From: Propionibacterium sp.
GTDB taxonomy: Bacteria; Actinomycetota; Actinomycetes; Actinomycetales; Actinomycetaceae
Assembly: GCA_030460725.1 (NCBI GenBank)
Contig: JAKECL010000153.1
Span: 1-5,832 of the forward strand
Length of the DNA stretch: 5,832 nt
Direction of reading: 5' to 3'
Part shown: in pieces, positions 5,781-5,832 of the stretch
Layout: every line of letters begins with the position of its first letter
Numbering within the stretch: position 1 is the stretch's first letter
Translations under genes and position numbers: made by a program
The notes under the pieces: generated by a model
Database searches by the model: none
Told to the model about the DNA's origin: nothing
What the model saw: only the letters and a program-made list of their open reading frames with translations

Positions 5781-5832
5781 GGCCCCCCCCCGCGGGGGGG
5801 GGCCCCCCCCGCCCCCCCCCCCCCCGCGGGGG
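5781..5832. other. C/G homopolymer runs, probable assembly artefact
   Basis: After GTGTGG the sequence is C9, G, C, G9, C8, G, C14, G, C, G5, with no A or T. Positions 5781-5804 form a perfect 24-base palindrome (GG, C9, GC, G9, CC). Nothing upstream resembles it. It abuts the window end, which suggests a contig end with homopolymer sequencing or assembly error. Between 5760 and 5780 I see no gene or clear signal. Confidence 0.7.

Noticed and set aside
5781..5804. Palindrome as an intrinsic terminator of the operon
   Set aside because: No T-run follows, it is embedded in homopolymers at the window end, and an artefact is more likely.

Overview
The window is high-GC, almost entirely coding DNA typical of an actinobacterial chromosome. 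The strong G/C third-position bias opens long spurious frames on the wrong strands. The protein sequences (an actinobacterial PhoP/TcrX-type regulator, paired bacterial-PH proteins, a Rossmann/DUF2520 protein) also suggest an actinobacterium, perhaps Micrococcales or Actinomycetales. The genus cannot be told from this alone. No mobile element, CRISPR array, tRNA or rRNA is visible.

Left half, minus strand (1-2336): a two-component system reading leftwards. An OmpR/PhoP-class response regulator (2336-1620) is followed after 3 nt by its membrane sensor histidine kinase (1616 to the window edge). The catalytic core of the kinase is complete. Its C-terminal tail is a run of about six degenerate five-residue repeats (T-E-x-x-G) encoded by a 15-bp DNA repeat, and it runs off the window with no stop.

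Middle (2337-2453): a 117-bp divergent intergenic region, the only real non-coding stretch between genes. It carries two exact CTGTGTGT copies 30 bp apart and contains no TA dinucleotide, so it has no canonical TAnnnT -10 box on either strand.

Right half, plus strand (2454-5759): a tightly coupled three-gene unit. It holds a small two-helix bacterial-PH protein (YdbS-like), a large three-domain bacterial-PH membrane protein (YdbT-like, starting in a GTGA overlap), and a Rossmann-fold DUF2520 protein whose start overlaps the ydbT end by 11 bp. In related genomes, as I recall, the DUF2520 gene lies next to panC (pantothenate synthesis). Any such gene here would be beyond the window.

The last ~50 bases (5781-5832) are almost pure C and G runs with a perfect palindrome and look like a sequence or assembly artefact at a contig end.

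A working picture: the two-component system senses an envelope condition and may control itself and the divergent ydbST-DUF2520 unit through the shared intergenic region. That link is inference from layout only. I see ordinary, recognisable families rather than a clearly new system. The points most worth a second look are the kinase tail repeat, the divergent regulatory region, and the DUF2520 protein's possible metabolic role.
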